From Diorhabda sublineata (lineage: Eukaryota > Arthropoda > Insecta > Coleoptera > Chrysomelidae), in NCBI RefSeq assembly GCF_026230105.1, contig NC_079483.1, positions 17,477,312 to 17,541,311 on the forward strand: DNA of 64,000 nucleotides, in the 5' to 3' direction. The notes beneath the pieces were generated by a model. The model saw nothing but the letters and a program-made list of their open reading frames with translations, had not been told where the DNA came from and searched no databases. Position numbers and translations under genes: made by a program. Below, piece by piece: positions 23,186 to 35,064 of this stretch. Numbering within the stretch: position 1 is the stretch's first letter; each line of letters starts with the position of its first letter.

Positions 23186-24689
23186 AATTTTATATTGAAG
23201 CAAATTGTATCAGTATTGCAGCATCAAATTATTTGATTTTGTTCGATGGGAAATCAACAATTCTAGAAATTGGAAATAAATTAAAACATTGAATTATATT
23301 GTATTAACTTAAATCCATTATTTTTGAAGGTAGTTTCAACATTTCAACATTTGCTTTATTGAGATTCAGTAAAATGCTCAGAATATTTGAACGTTTTTTG
23401 GAAAAATGCGATGGATATCTCCAAATAACATAAATGAACGATCACAATCAATTTGAACAAATTCTAGATGAATTTGTTGAGAGGAAATTGAATTTATGTA
23501 TTCCTCAACTTCTCATAAATCGAGAATAAATTTTTGTAAACCGGCTCTACTTTCATATATGTCTACATTAGAGTAAAGATAGGGAACTCGTAGATTCTAT
23601 TATACGATAGGGATGATGGCATAATTTGTATACAGAGACATTTTTCGCAGCGAAAACCTCATCTAAACATTTTTCTCGACTCCTTCCGGTTATCGAGATT
23701 GAGACATAAATCTTTGCGTTTAGAGATTGCGTTCGAATAAAATAAATGGAATTTGAGAAAGAGAATGCACAAAAAATTGTGAAAACATACATAAAATGAA
23801 TATGCAGGAGAAGAGAAACAAAAAACGAATGGATATTTTTCAGTAATTCTAAAGGTTAAGGGATTTATTGACAGAGAAACAATAACAAATAGAGTGGAAA
23901 GACGAATGAATCAGATATATAACAATTGATGATAACAGGAGGCATCACAGCAGGAAAATCGTTGGAATATATGAAATTATAACCGATGCTAGTATAAAGT
24001 AATGATAAAGTTCATAATGGAACAAAAACCACAAGATAAAAATTGGAATAGAGACTAACATCTCCTTTATCTCTAAAAAATTCATTATTCTTCTAAACAG
24101 TTGAGGATCAGTTATGAGGATGTAGCAGGATGTAGCTTTCTAAGTATCCTCTTAGTACTTGAAAGAGATTTTGTTAGCCTTGCCTTTTCCTTACGTTAAA
24201 TGTTGGATCTTGATCAACTACGTTTAAAATTGAGTTTTCATTTTTTGCTGAATTTCAGTAAAGCTAGAAACTTGAAATTCTGTAAATTTCGTGCACTCCC
24301 AAAGGACTTATCCGGGTATTTTTTCAATATTCCTGTTACAAAATACGGGGGTGAAATTGGCAACACTTTTTTTTTTCTCATAACAAAACTTTTTTCTAGA
24401 GGAAGTTCCATGGAATAAAATCGTAACTAATTTTTTTGCGTAAAATGGTAAAATTTAATATTATTCATGGTAAATGCTCAAAAGTTAGGGTTGCTAATTT
24501 CAATTTAATTTAGTGCTGAAAATTTTGGAAAAACAACTTTTAAGGGTAATATCTCGGAAAGGGGCGGACTGACGAAATATTTTCAGAGGAAAGACCCATC
24601 TTTCTCGGGGTTGTTCAAAAATGTCGTATTTAACAAGTCCAACAGGCATTCTTGAGGTTTCGAAGAATACTTATGTGCCCCGATTTTGA
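23183..24689. other. AT-rich spacer, nothing recognised
   Basis: No supported gene or repeat. Confidence 0.45.
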
Positions 24690-25035
24690 TTTTAATCTAC
24701 GACTGAGGTTCCTGAAGTTCTACGTTTGATCGGTGCTTCTCTACGGTATTGAAGACGAATGCGATTAACAAGCTGGATGCTTTCAAGATGTGGATGCACC
24801 GCAGAATCCTCAAGGTGCCTTGAACGGCTAGATTGAAAAACGAAGAAATTCTGAGACGAAACAACATGAATTATATGAATTAATTAAGAAGAGAAAAAGG
24901 GCGTACCTAGGGGACATTATGCGAAACAAAAAATATCAATTTTTGCACCTGCTCGAAGGTAAAAAAGGAATCGGAATGAAGAAAGTATCTGCGAAACATC
25001 AGGCAGTGGGTAGGACTATACGATACACTTAATAC
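24690..25035 (+). mobile_element. LINE C-terminal region (thumb to tail)
   Basis: The plus strand reads NAINKLDAFKMWMHRRILKV then P-TARLKNEEILRR. After shifts it gives a YLG-IMRN-KYQFL block and finally RKYLRNIRQWVGLYDT. This is the familiar order AFEMWMYRRMLRIPWT, NEEVLRR, YLGHIMRN-KY-LLQLI, and W-RNIRQWTGL of an RTE-type LINE protein. The same family supplies the fragment at 44975-45494. A CACCCTGTATA motif, similar to DNA-element termini elsewhere in the window, follows at 25107. Confidence 0.75.
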
Positions 25036-26348
25036 ACAGTGCAAGAAATAGAGATGGGAACATCCATTAGTGGATATGCATTGAAAGAAGAAGAACAGTG
25101 GTAGAAACACCCTGTATATACTGGAGTTTTCTAGTCAGGTTAATATCATGTCAGTATATCAAACATTTGAGTACATATTGTATAACAATATCTAATTTTA
25201 TGAACAAAACGGTTTTCAAAATCTAATTATTGATGATTTATCATTATGACTATCAATGAATGACAGTTTTCTAAGTTGAATTTGGTTACAAGAAAAATAC
25301 TATCAATCCCTAATGTATCCGATCGATTAATAATGATAAGCCCAACCTTAAACTTAAAACCAATAAAATTTGAGTACAATGTTACCATTAGCTTTTGCAA
25401 ACTGGTAAAAAATGTGTCCACAATTTTTTTCTTCAACTTCCTTCAACTTAAAAACGTTAGGCCTTACGAAAATTGTACAATAAGAAAATCCTCATTATTT
25501 TTCAGTTTTTGGAGACTTCTTTTTCTATACTAATACTCGTTTTTTTATATAGTTAAGAGTCTAATTAAATTAAGGGGCAAATTTTGTAACCGCTGAAATT
25601 TTTAACAGCAAATAAAGAACGAAAGAGTAAACAACACATTTTCATTAGTGTTCATGATAGCAATGAACATAAATCTGTATAACTGAGTGTAAAAATTACG
25701 TTTTGCGGAAAGTTGCAAATTTGATTAAAACATTTAATACTCAGTTTTATGAACGAAACCGCGATTAACAAGACACTAGACTTCTAAAAATTTAATTTGG
25801 TCATTTACTACAAGCCTTAAATTTTTTTGTTATTTCAGTAACAATAATATTCTAATTGTTACAAAAAATATAATAATATTGTATTAGAAGTTGTATTTTT
25901 TTGTTTAATTTGTAGGTTCGCCAATAAAGATAAAAAAACCACGATAAAAGATTTTTTCTTCGCTTAACGTGAGATATATTTGGTATTTGAGAACTTATTC
26001 TGCACAACTATGAAAAGTAGAAGAATATTCTCAATTTTTAGGCGAAATTTGACTGATAATCGTCCAAGATGAATTGTCTTTGTGTTATATTCAAATACAT
26101 CAATCCATCTCTAGTATTTTCTGCATGCGGCTCTAAGTCACGAATTCAATCCCTCACAATTTCTTCATTTATCCCTTAATAGGTATTGAATCTCCCGGTA
26201 TATTGAACAGACTTTGTGAATCGTCAAATACAGTGAGTCTCAAAACGATCCAACTATTTCAAGAGTGACTGAGAAGCAAACAAGGACCGGGGGAGATATA
26301 GCGCAGGGATGGTTCGCTAGCGCGTTCCTCAAATTTTTAGCTGCCATC
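25036..26348. other. AT-rich spacer, nothing recognised
   Basis: Overlapping open frames on both strands at 25227-25533 have no recognisable motif. Confidence 0.45.
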
Positions 26349-26680
26349 ATGTCGTACACGGGAGAGCAACGCTCGTTTTGCCCGCGCGCCTATTTCGAAA
26401 ACAATCGATTACTTATTCGAGTTTGATGGTTGTTGTCTGCGCAACATTGCGAAAGCTCCAAGCAATTTTAACTTGTAATCCAGACATTCAATACTACTGG
26501 AAACACTATTGGAAACATTCAGTCAGTAGCAGATTCAGATTCAGAGACGAAAGTACAATAATAAAGATACTACATACAAATGATACCGTTTAGAATATGA
26601 AAGAGAAATTTGTTAAAGTGTATTATTTCGAAATTTAACGGGATTGTGGGGTGGACGAAAACTTTTGACCGGTAGTGTAC
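26349..26680 (+). mobile_element. Tc1/mariner-like transposase N-terminus with 3' terminal sequence
   Basis: From the ATG at 26349 the frame reads MSYTGEQRSFCPRAYFENNR then LLIRV. This resembles the helix-turn-helix (DUF4817-type) start of many insect transposases, which have E-x-R-x-F-x-V-x-x-YF-x-N-x-RS. A later IQTFNTTGNT fits the following F-x-x-TGS block. At 26655-26680 the sequence ACGAAAACTTTTGACCGGTA resembles a Tc1-like terminal repeat. The catalytic domain is absent, so this looks like a deleted, non-autonomous copy. Confidence 0.5.
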
Positions 26681-27683
26681 ATCTATTGCATATTCTTAAT
26701 AAATTTTTGCTAGTCATGGCTCTAGGTCTACTAACTACTAATATTTTTCAACAGTGATTGGATTTAAGTGAATTGACAACAGCATTATTCAATTTCCAAC
26801 GAGATTCGTTAAAAAGAATAACAAAAGAAAGATTTTCTTTAAATAGACGTGTCTGTAGACACTCATATAAACAGTCAATTATCAATTGGAATATTTAATA
26901 AAATGACCTTCATCTTCGAGACATAAACAGTATATATCTCATGGAACAATAAAACAATTAATTCACCTAAAAATATACAAAGTTTTGAAAATATTTTACT
27001 TTCTGCAGGAATTTTTTTTTGGCATGATGCTTCTGCTCGAGCCCCAGGAACTTATACATAGACTATTGATGATACGAGAAATTGATTATCATATCTAATT
27101 TATGGGAAAACATTTACTTCCGGAGATACCGGAATTGGCCATTATCTCAGGAAGGCTAACAGATATCGAACCGTGAATAACTTTGTTCGATAGATCTCAT
27201 CAAGATCAATCTGTATGTAAAAAATGATGCCGATTTACGTTTCTGTGAAAAAGTGTCCAAATGCATCATTTTTATCACAAAACTTGACCTAAACTTACAA
27301 AAATTACTAAATTTTCATTGTATCTCTCGATTTTTCGTGAAAATAATGCATTTGCATACTATTTCCAAAGAAACTCTTCTGCACATGCGTAAATCATCAT
27401 GACTTTTCACACACAGATAAAAGATTTTAATCGATAATTCACCTAATTTGAACGGAATTTTCATAATGATTTGAATTTGCAATGTACATAATTTTTTACT
27501 TGAAAAAGGAATTGAAGAAACTGAGAAAAATATTATCCCCATTTCATGGAATGATTTGTAAGTGATTTTCTGCTTTTAATAAACACATGTGAATATTTCC
27601 ATCGCTTCAATATATTAAACTTGGTACACCATTACACCCAGGAACGAAACTACAGTCTCAACTGAAGAAATTTTGTTGTAGAA
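26681..27683. other. AT-rich spacer, nothing recognised
   Basis: No supported feature. Confidence 0.45.
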
Positions 27684-28397
27684 ATAATGGTATGGCGAAT
27701 GATAAAGGGAAAAAGAAAAGAAGTCAATGAACTCTTCGAGACAAACCAAATACGAAAGGAAACTTGGGGCAAGTACTTCCAAGAACTGTATCGGAATGAA
27801 AACGAAAATAGAAACAAACCAAACACGCCTCAAATAACTACAAACGAAGATCTACAGTTCGAATTTACAGAGGTGCAAATGGCTATCAAACATCTCAAAA
27901 ACACATAAGGTCAAGTTAACGTAACTAACGAACTACACAAATACGAGGGAGAAACCCTTGCCAAGCAACTAACAACTCTTATTAACAAGATCGAGTCACA
28001 TCAAAAAATCCCAGACGATTGGTTAACGAGTACTACGATTCTCATGTTCAAAAAAGGAAATTAGAAAATACCATCTAATTATAGAGGAATCAATTTGCTG
28101 GGTAGCACTCTGAAATTTACAACAAAAGTCATCATAAACAAAATAAACAGTCTCATCACGATGAGTAACGGGGATTCTATCAAGAAAGAAAGAATGGAAC
28201 GAACGCATAAGTCGTATGGACAACAATAACAATAGACTGGTCAAGATAGCGCGCTATAAATCCCAATTGGGCCGAAGGAGTACCGGCCGACCCAGAACAA
28301 GGTGGAGCGACAACCTTGAAGCAGTATAGGAGGCAAGGATGTCGAAGACTACGTCTAATACACGGAAGAAGAAGAAGAAGAAGAAGAAGAAGAAGAA
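27684..28397 (+). mobile_element. RTE-type LINE with large internal deletion and (AAG)n tail
   Basis: The first part (27684-28140) reads VWRMIKGKRKEVNELFET, then WGKYFQELYRNE, then (after one stop) NELHKYEGETLAKQLTTLIN, KIPDDWLTSTTILMFKKGN and NYRGINLLGSTLKF. This is the N-terminal part of the reverse transcriptase. From 28192 the frame changes to EWNERISRMDNN, RLVKIARYKS and GRRSTGRPRTRWSDNLE, the extreme C-terminus. The catalytic core between them, with YxDD, is missing. The element ends in an AAG repeat at about 28362-28397, as RTE-like LINEs often end in simple repeats. Confidence 0.85.
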
Positions 28398-29479
28398 ATG
28401 AACCATGAAAATCAATTACCTCCTAAATGTTATCTCTGGAATGCAGAGACACCCCGTACATCTATGAATTGATAACGTTGCTTTTCTTATATGAGAAGGA
28501 AACAATTTATCACTGCCCAACTTATCAAAGATTACGTTCCGATGAAAAACGAATATATAAAGAGGAAAAAAATAATTAAGAAAATTGTTCGGTGGCTATG
28601 TATCTGAAAATATGTGAAATACTGAAGTGACTTCGTTTTAGTAAGAACCTTCGAGTTAAATCTTCCTCCAAATAAATTTGGAAAACCTTTTATCGCTGTT
28701 TACTTTTCATAATGGAAATTGCAGATCGTTCCTTTGTTGGGATCTTACAATTTATCCCCTTGCGTAAATATTTGTTCCTTATTTCAATTTTTACGCCCGA
28801 TCTAAAGGAGAAAGTAGAAGAGCATATTTTTGAATAAACATATATTTTTTAGATGTTGTCTTATTCATTATTATCGTAATATAGCGTTCATGTTATTCAA
28901 TCATGAAATAGAGCAATTTCTAAATTCTAAAAACAACTACTACTGTTTAATTCAATGAATCCTAACACTCCAAACGATTCCTCATTCTGAACAAATCCAA
29001 TACAACGTCAGGCGATTAATTTCTAAGACTAATTTTCACTATTGGAAATGTTAAATTAAACGATTATATATTTTCTGTTATACATAATAAACCTTTTTGG
29101 TTTTCCAACTGTACTAGCATGAAATAAATTAGAATCTAAAGATTTTCTTATTCCAAGATTCCGCATTGCTCATTCTACTTTCAATTCTTAAGTTTATCTA
29201 AATTTTAACGAAATACATACCTCCTCACTTAAGTATCTACAGTCCATGGATGATCTTGCTGTTTTTAACACCTCCACTCCATAGATCCCTTGTTTTTTCA
29301 TTCTCTTTAGGTTTTTTTTCTGTGGTCCCTCGTAGAAGTCTTTGTTTTTATATTAAACTCTTCGATAACTAATTCAAAATGCTTCATTCGATGGTATCTA
29401 CTCTAACATTTCGTAGTCATCCTTTGGTGTGCATTCACTTTACAACCCAACTCGCTTATTGATAGTCATTTCCTTTTGG
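28398..29479. other. AT-rich spacer, nothing recognised
   Basis: No supported gene or repeat. Confidence 0.45.
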
Positions 29480-30130
29480 ACCATTCCTTCATCCAGCTTT
29501 GATGGCCAATAACTTTTTCTGAGGAAGTTCAGTGGCATCCACGTTAGAATTTCCGATCCCCTTCGTCTTCCTGAATTCTTTTCACGTCCTTAAACTGATT
29601 CATTTAATTCCCTTCAATTTTCTAGCTTATTGATATCCATTTCTTTCCGGGTTTTTTTCTTCATCTAGATTTGATCGCCAGTAACTATTTCTGAGGGACT
29701 CAGGGGCATCCACATTAATATTTCTAAGTCTCTTCGTTATCCCAAATTCTCTTCATGTCCTTAAACTAAATCATTCACTTCTTTTTGGACCGTTTCGTTT
29801 TTTCATCTAGGTTTGATCACCAATAACTATTTCTGAGGGACTCAGGGGCATCCCCATTAGTATTTCTAAGCCTCTTCGTTATCCTGAATTCTCTTCATGT
29901 CCTCAAACTAAATCATCTTCTTATTTTTGGGCCGTTTCGTTCCTTCATCTAGGTTTGATCGCCAGTAACTGTTTCTGGGGGATTCAATGGTCTGATCCGC
30001 ACACATCCACACAGCTTCTGAAGCCATTTGTCATCCTGAATTCTCTTCTCATCCTTAAACCTGTCTTCTTCTACTGTCCTCGCTTATTAATATTCACTAT
30101 TTTTGGGATTGTTTCGTTTTATTCAGATCC
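29480..30130. repeat. Imperfect tandem repeat, units of about 142 bases
   Basis: The block TTCATCTAGGTTTGATCGCC recurs with variation at 29488, 29660, 29802 and 29944. Each copy is followed by an AACT-TTTCTGAGG-like run, GGGGCATCCACATTA and CCTGAATTCTCTTCATGTCC. Spacings are 172, 142 and 142, and a fifth, poorer unit reaches about 30130. Both strands are full of stops. It is much more diverged than the 163-bp satellite, so it is older. Confidence 0.8.
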
Positions 30131-30384
30131 TTGAATGTAATTATTTACCTTTTTCTAATTTCCTCATTTACTGATTTGTTTTGTTTAGTTTTTTCAACTT
30201 TTACTTTGTCTTTTTCTTTATAAAATTGATTCTCCTTCAAATTAGTCAAAAACAAGTTCAGCATTTGTTATTTATGAGGGTTAATTGTTATCTCTGTCTA
30301 TCAAAATATATTTAGGTTTTTCCTTACGGAATAAAAATCCCATAATCCTCTTTAATGCTTGGAGCTTTAGTGCTTTTGACATCA

Positions 30385-30610
30385 AGTCCTTTTAATGAGT
30401 CCTACCAATTTTGCATTTACGTCAAATTATTTAACATGTAATACAATTTTTCTCTATTTATATAAGGATATAGTTGCTTCAAATCTACAAAAAATTGATA
30501 CAGTTTAATATTTTGTTGAAAAAACTTTTCCTGGACATTTCTTTTACTAATAATCTGATCAGCTGTAGACATCTTAGTTTTAAACCCATATTTAAAAGGG
30601 ATGATCGCAT
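30385..30610 (-). mobile_element. LINE reverse transcriptase fragment
   Basis: The minus strand reads IPFKYGFKTKMSTADQII then KLYQFFVDLKQLYPYINREK then LYYMLNNL. It matches YGFRxGRSTTDQIF, TYxLFVDFKQAYDSINREKL and ILNxLGI of RTE-type reverse transcriptases. After the stop it continues as NAKLVGLIKRT, the usual P-KLVRLIKMT. In the first catalytic motif FVDLKQ keeps the aspartate. Confidence 0.75.
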
Positions 30611-32204
30611 CCACCTCACTGACTGAGGTGTTAGGGCTAGAAATTGCATGAATTTGTATTATATCAACCCGTAAAAAACCGAACAAGGCGTTCCCACATA
30701 AAGCTTGCCGGGTTGATTTTGATCACTGTCCTCAGTCAATACAACTTTTATATTCGGTCCAATATAGATATCCAATTTCCAATCAAACCCTTGTTTCCTT
30801 AAAGATTTTCAATCACAAAACTTGAAATAACAAAACTAAAGAAATGAATAAAATTCGAACTGAAAACAAAATATTTTCATTAAGCACTCATTAACATGAA
30901 GTGAAATGTTAAAAAATGAATTCAGGTCGATGGATGTTGCGTTCATTCTTCGGACATTCCTTAAATAATTTTCATTTCTTTCACCAGAACATATTCGCTC
31001 ATTTCCACATCTGTCTTTTGACCAGATAATTCTTCTGAAGACCTTTGGGCAGTGATACTTTTGTGTTTGGGTCTGGCAATCGATGGTCCAGCTTCTCGGT
31101 GTGATCCAAATATGTTAGTTTTTGTGTCGTTAATATATTATTATAATTTCAGGATTGCCATTGGGCAATTTTCTTCAAACCTTCTGGGCATTCAGATGAT
31201 AAATACCAGTTGGATCAATCTCATTCACTAAAATGTGTTTAACGTCACCCCGATTTACAGTATTCAAAATATCATTAAGAATCCTTAAAAAACTTTATCC
31301 TTCATGTCCAAATCTGTTCTGAAGGTAATTGAATTTTCTTTTAATGACGTAAAATTTTATAATGTTTCATATCACTTAAGTAGTCAATCAAACTCCAATC
31401 CTTTACTCAAGTGTAAACTTCTCTATAGTCTGAGAATGGTTATTGTAACTAACTCTATTTATACAAATTAGAGCAGCTAAGCATTAAGATTGATCGCTAA
31501 AAAGTTGGTTAAATATCTAGAAAATCTTCAAATTTAGTTTTTATTAATGTAGGAGACTTCTTTTCATCATTTCTAAATGATACATCAGGTTTTATAAATA
31601 ACATCGCGTGAATAGCCATACACGACATTCCCTCTATAGACAATAGCTAAATATGACTATAAAATAAAGATAAATACGTCTGGATTCTTTTTATGGGAAT
31701 TCAAGATGCCATATTTCAATTTTAGCCATCAAAATATCCAGCTTGGTAACTAACAACCGTCCTCACTTAAGCAGATGACAACATTCTTTTGAGTAAATCA
31801 AAATAAGTTCAACTGAACAAACTTTATATCAACTTTATGACATTTGAAAGATTTTTTAATTCATTTTGTAATAAAAAATTACGACGAGAATACTTCTGAA
31901 AAAGTTGTGTGCATCTACTTATACAGTAGAAAGGGAGAAACTTTCTATATCAGATAATCTGGGTAGGGGTAGGGCAATGGAACTTTTGGGAACCACAAAT
32001 CAATTTTATTGCACTCTTTTATTTCTTCACAACATTTGCTATTGTTGTCCTATCAAATACTTTCAAGTGTTTCCTGAATTTACTGGAAATACACTTGAAT
32101 AAGTAACTTTTTTGTTATTATACGAAGATGGTTCCAGAAGTACCTGATCTGACTTAGAGATGGCGGTAGTTACTTAATATCTGTTTATCAACAGTAAAAA
32201 ATTA
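30611..32204. other. AT-rich spacer, nothing recognised
   Basis: Broken minus-strand frames near 30950-31200 look slightly coding-like but show no motif I can name. Confidence 0.4.
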
Positions 32205-32870
32205 AGTAGTAGAGTTTAAACAAGGTCGTACGACCTGCGGAAACCGGTGTTAACGTTGATTGTACTCAGAAAGTGTTGTTATAGATTGCTATTTGAGTTG
32301 TTCGCAGTGGTCGTCCAAAATCGGCTGTTGTGCCAGGAAAAATGCTTCACAAGACGTTTGTGAGATCGTGCCAGGCAACGAATCTTGGATGTATACTTAA
32401 AATGGGTCTTTCAAGACGAGCCAAATCCAACAGAAGTTGTTCGTTCGTGAAACACTTCGAAGTACATAGTCGCCTGTTTTTCCTGAATTACTGGACATTA
32501 GGGCAACGCAGAATGGTGAATTTTGAATGGTACACTAGTCAGAAATGTCCAAAAAAATCATGGTTATTAATCGCAGAAGAAGAATAATTATCCACCACGA
32601 GAATGCGAGTTCTCACACGTCACGAAACGTTTTTGAACAGTCAAAATATCGAATTGATTGGTCATCCAACGTACAGTCCTTGTTTGGTACCCAATGATTT
32701 CCTCTTATTCCCGCAGTACAAAAATAAATCGAAAGGTCAACGTTTTTACACATCTGAAGTAGCGGTTAATGCCTTCAAATCACATCTCAATTGGAATGGG
32801 AAAAATGCTTCGACAATTGGTTCGCAAATTAAGCCATATTTTCTCGTCTCTGTTGTTTTTTTTTCAGCTT
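32205..32870 (+). mobile_element. Mariner transposase pseudogene
   Basis: Blocks in mariner order across three frames: VEFKQGRTTCGN, RSGRPKSAVVPGK, then a deletion of the second helix region, EIVPGNESWMYT, FQDEPNPTEVVRS, LGQRRMVNFEWYTS, NRRRRIIIHHENASSHTS, NIELIGHPTYSPCLVPNDFL then LFPQYKNKSKGQRF, and finally WEKCFDNWF. The catalytic positions are damaged: GDES is GNES, HHDNA is HHENA, and SPDLAPND is SPCLVPND with only the last D kept. The copy is therefore dead by residue loss as well as by frame. Confidence 0.88.
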
Positions 32871-33899
32871 GAATCAATCGAATAAATGTTTCCGCATTGT
32901 GATATGATAAAGCATTTTCGAAGATTTGAATTATCCATTTTGAACCAGTATGTGACGTCTTAATAGAAAAAAATGCTGAAATTTGATTTTTTATGTGGTG
33001 TTATTTCTTATACTTTTCGTTTATAAAATTAGAAAAATTATTCAAGTATATAACATGGCACTCGTATTGAAAAATAGTTTTTGAATAGCCCTTGTATCGA
33101 AACCTTTTTGAATTCCATTAATGCGTATTTAGTTCGTTATAATAATTATGCCACAATTTCACTATTTTGAAAATATAAATTTTAATTCTCCATCAACAGT
33201 GGGATGTTTGCACAAATTTTTTTTTCATAAACAAAAAATACGTATTTTAATAAAAAGAAATATAGTAGTTGTTGAAAACAGAATTAGTGAGATATTTCCT
33301 GAATGCCTTCATCGGATTATTTTCAAATTTATTAAACTATTTTGCCTGTCGCTTAAACCAACATAGCTCTAGAAAGTGGTCGGGAAAGTAAACATAGTTG
33401 AACATGAAATATTTTAGAAAAACTTTGATCTTAGATTATCTGGGTATTGAGATCTGAAAGAATAATTAATAACTAGATTAGTCTGGTATTTTGTTTATAA
33501 CCGAAAAAATATTTTATCTACTCGTATCACATGATCTATAGATCACTTATTAACAGAATATTGGAAAATCATGACAGTTTTTACTCTTGTCAATCGAATA
33601 ATATTATCAATTCGATTAAATCATATCCAATCTTCATATCAAAAGGCAGCTACAGCTAAGACATTGGTATAAGTAGTTGGCCAACTGATAAATATATTTC
33701 TAAGATTCTTAATTTTACACATTTCGTCCATTAAAGTTATGTAAGTTGAAGGTTACACCAATGACAACATAAATAACAAGTTAAAACGAGGAGAAAAAAT
33801 TCTGGAAGTAATTAACAACGATAAATGTACCATGCGATTATTTTGAGACTTGAAAGAATAAAGAATAATGAGATACGTAGACAGATAAGCATGAGATGC
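32871..33899. other. AT-rich spacer, nothing recognised
   Basis: No supported feature. Confidence 0.45.
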
Positions 33900-34080
33900 T
33901 ATTGAATATATTTAGGAAAAGCGATTGTTATGATAAAGATAAATAAAAAGAGTTATCGACTGGATCTCCCTGGATAGAACGTAATGAGGAAGACCTAGAA
34001 AATCTTCGCGAGACAGTGTCGATGAAGCAATGAGGAAGGCGATTGGTGTGACAGATATAGATAAAAACACGATTAAGAAA
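33900..34080 (+). mobile_element. LINE C-terminal tail fragment
   Basis: From 33988 the plus strand reads GRPRKSSRDSVDEAMRKAIG, matching the end of LINE proteins (GRPRKSWRDxVDEAM). Upstream, DWISLDRT is in the position of the usual basic lead-in, but with frame changes. It ends only a few bases before the inverted-repeat element at 34086. Confidence 0.6.
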
Positions 34081-34085
34081 AGCTA

Positions 34086-35064
34086 TATACAGGGTGTCCC
34101 ACGACGAGTTAAAACTATCTGTATATATGGCGAAATACTTATAGTAAAATCATGAAAATTTCATACAATCTTTTCAAATAAAATATTTTCAAAGACCGTT
34201 ATTTTGACACGTTGATACAAGCACTAAGAAATAAGAAAGTATTTTTATTTATCTTGTCAAGGTTTGTAAAAAAAATCGAATCAAATTGTATTTGGGGTTT
34301 TAAATTATTATTGTATATTTTAATTTTTTATGTATACCTTTAGTAGACTGGGAAATTCTCTGCGAAATATCCAGATAAACCACGACGAAATTCGCATACT
34401 GTTAAAAGAATCCTCAACAATTTGAAGCAAAAATTATTCGAATTAAACCAGTTATTGGTAATAATTATGCCGAAAATAAAGTTATTGCTTATTTTACTGC
34501 TTATCCAGAAGCATAAATACGTGTTGTCGTAAGTGATCTTGGAGTAAGCATATAGTCGATTCACCGTATTTTACGAAAACATAAAATGCATCTCTATTAT
34601 TACAATTTGTGTCAAAATTTAAAACCAACCGATTTTATTTAACGAGTAAACTTTAGGTATAGGAAAGTATATATGAGTTTGCCTTATTTTTTATCCTTGA
34701 ATGTATTAAAATAGGAAAAACCGGGTGGTTCTATTTAAAAAAATAAAGAAATTTGATATTTTTGAAGTTGAACTTTGAACACTTTGTATACACACCCTGT
34801 ATGAAATGAAAAATTTTTCAACATAGATTCAAATACTTGTACTCTTGCTTAAAGCAACCGAATAGAAACCAATTTCATATCTTTAAGGGTATCCTCGTAA
34901 AAAAATAATTTATGGGTCTGCAACGGTCAAATTTTATATAAAAAAATTAAAAACTCAAAAAGTCGGCCATTTTTGAAAATATTTTAGTTAAAAAAAACTT
35001 GATTTTACTATGAGTATTTTACCATATACAGATAGTTTTAACTCGTCGAGGGACACCCTGTATA
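34086..35064 (+). mobile_element. DNA transposon, 64-bp terminal inverted repeats, decayed transposase inside
   Basis: The left end (34086-34152) and the right end (35001-35064) are inverted copies, about nine in ten bases identical. Both begin TACAGGGTGTCCC-CGACGAG (read inward) and continue to GTAAAATC. TA flanks both sides, as expected for Tc1/mariner-like insertion. Inside, at about 34411-34640 on the plus strand, KVIAYFTAYPEA, VVSDLGVS, HRILRKHKMHLYYYNLCQNL then KPTDF match an insect Tc1/mariner-like transposase N-terminal half. That half is VLAYV-A-PE-STR, DLG-S, ILKKHKFHPYKYNLCQKL and PTDFERR. The catalytic half is gone, so the element is non-autonomous. A second CACCCTGTAT motif sits at 34792. 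Confidence 0.85.

Noticed and set aside
28023..28244. Minus-strand open frame of 73 codons
   Set aside because: It is a shadow of the LINE reverse transcriptase on the plus strand.
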